Part shown: positions 63,721-64,000 of the stretch, piece by piece | How positions within the stretch are numbered: position 1 is the first letter of the stretch | How the letters are laid out: every line of letters begins with the position of its first letter | Made by a program: the position numbers and the translations under genes | The notes under the pieces: model-generated | Told to the model about the DNA's origin: nothing | Database searches by the model: none | What the model saw: the letters and a program-made list of their open reading frames with translations, nothing else | Assembly: GCF_018916875.1 (NCBI RefSeq) | Contig: NZ_JAHLNO010000019.1 | Span: 310,001 to 374,000, forward strand | DNA length: 64,000 nucleotides | Source: Virgibacillus proomii | Lineage (GTDB): Bacteria; Bacillota; Bacilli; Bacillales; Amphibacillaceae | Direction of reading: 5' to 3'

Positions 63721-63908
63721 TTTATCCCGCATGTAAGGTGCCGTAAGACTCCCACTTCAAGACCTGAGTTGATACAAAAGGGTCTAAGTGGGAGAAAACG
63801 GCACCTAAATGCCCGATTCGTTCAAAAGGCCTTTAGATCATACCCTTGTGGTACTAACATTCAGTAGGAGATGGAAGAAAACTCCTACTGAATGAAGTTT
63901 CACTTTAT
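63721..63908 (+). repeat. dispersed element A, copy 9
   Basis: TTTATCCCGCATGTAAGGTGCCG to GTTTCACTTTAT; first stem ACTCCCACTT / AAGTGGGAG, second stem ATTCAGTAGGAG / CTCCTACTGAAT. It is the cleanest copy in the window. Its right TTTAT (63904-63908) supplies the stop codon of the aldehyde dehydrogenase on the minus strand. Confidence 0.9.
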
Positions 63909-64000
63909 AAGTTGCCGATCGATAAATACTTTGTTTCTAAATAAGGTTCAATTCCTTCTAGCCCACCTTCACGACCAAGACCACTTTCTTTCATACCTCC
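63905..64000 (-). CDS. aldehyde dehydrogenase, C-terminal end (partial)
   Basis: Only the last 31 codons are in the window: [31 protein letters not shown]. The [10 protein letters not shown]...YLETKY pattern is the C-terminus of NAD(P)-dependent aldehyde dehydrogenases of the succinate-semialdehyde dehydrogenase (GabD) group. The gene reads leftward out of element A copy 9, whose terminal ATAAA contains its TAA stop. Substrate cannot be assigned from this fragment. Confidence 0.8.
   Translation of the reverse strand, partial: GGMKESGLGREGGLEGIEPYLETKYLSIGNL

Overview
The window reads as chromosome of a low-GC Gram-positive bacterium of the Bacillaceae. An Oceanobacillus/Virgibacillus-type, salt-tolerant soil or marine bacillus is the most likely source. 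The supporting signs are AT-rich DNA, strong GGAGG ribosome sites, a SAM-I (S-box) riboswitch, a GlcT/ptsG pair with a terminator-type leader, a bacterial nitric-oxide synthase, an LPXTG-type surface protein tail and a sigma-70-like orphan sigma factor. The genus is an inference. No rRNA, tRNA, CRISPR array or replication origin was seen.

Layout. 1-1.2 kb: a decayed endonuclease/exonuclease/phosphatase gene cut by a dispersed repeat. 1.2-5 kb: an oligo-1,6-glucosidase and two HTH-cupin regulators. 5.4-9.3 kb: a proline-catabolism block (P5C dehydrogenase, proline dehydrogenase, ornithine-cyclodeaminase-like enzyme). 9.9-13.6 kb: a SAM riboswitch ahead of a flavin monooxygenase and a sodium:solute symporter. 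13.8-19 kb: a lactonase, then a compact operon of a TPP-dependent enzyme, a carboxymuconolactone-decarboxylase-like protein, an unknown protein and a chemoreceptor. 20.3-27.6 kb: a complete PTS operon (PRD regulator, EIIA, EIIB, UlaA-type EIIC) with a phosphotriesterase-type lactonase, a creatininase-family amidohydrolase and a SIS protein. 28.7-34 kb: YitT and a two-component/ABC defence-type operon. 34-36.2 kb: a graveyard of IS1182 and IS110 remnants. 36.3-43.4 kb: an oligopeptide ABC operon with an MBL hydrolase, followed by a GNAT protein. 43.5-46.2 kb: a broken LPXTG protein gene, a broken IS110 and an orphan toxin-tip/immunity pair. 47-49.6 kb: an AspT-type antiporter and a sigma factor. 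49.6-55 kb: an N-acyl amino acid block (M20 amidohydrolase, RpiR regulator, YfcC transporter, N-acylamino acid racemase). 55.7-56.2 kb: an FtsX-type permease pseudogene. 56.5-62.6 kb: nos, glcT, ptsG and a GH4 6-phospho-glycosidase. 62.8-64 kb: a TnpB remnant joined to a truncated MBL hydrolase, and the tail of an aldehyde dehydrogenase.

The most striking non-genic content is three families of short dispersed elements, which I call A, B and C. A (about 150-190 bp) carries two hairpins whose stem sequences differ between copies but keep pairing, and TTTAT lies at both ends. B (about 90 bp, seven copies) is a nested palindrome. C is an inverted-terminal-repeat-like element of about 150-260 bp, including two exact tandem 148-bp units. 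Several A copies sit inside C at the same point, and C copies without A provide the matching empty site. This is internal evidence that A has moved. Together they explain most of the long gene-free stretches.

The metabolic blocks share a theme of scavenging: alpha-glucosides, beta-glucosides and glucose, proline, sulfur compounds, peptides, N-acylated amino acids, and an unidentified PTS sugar or sugar lactone.
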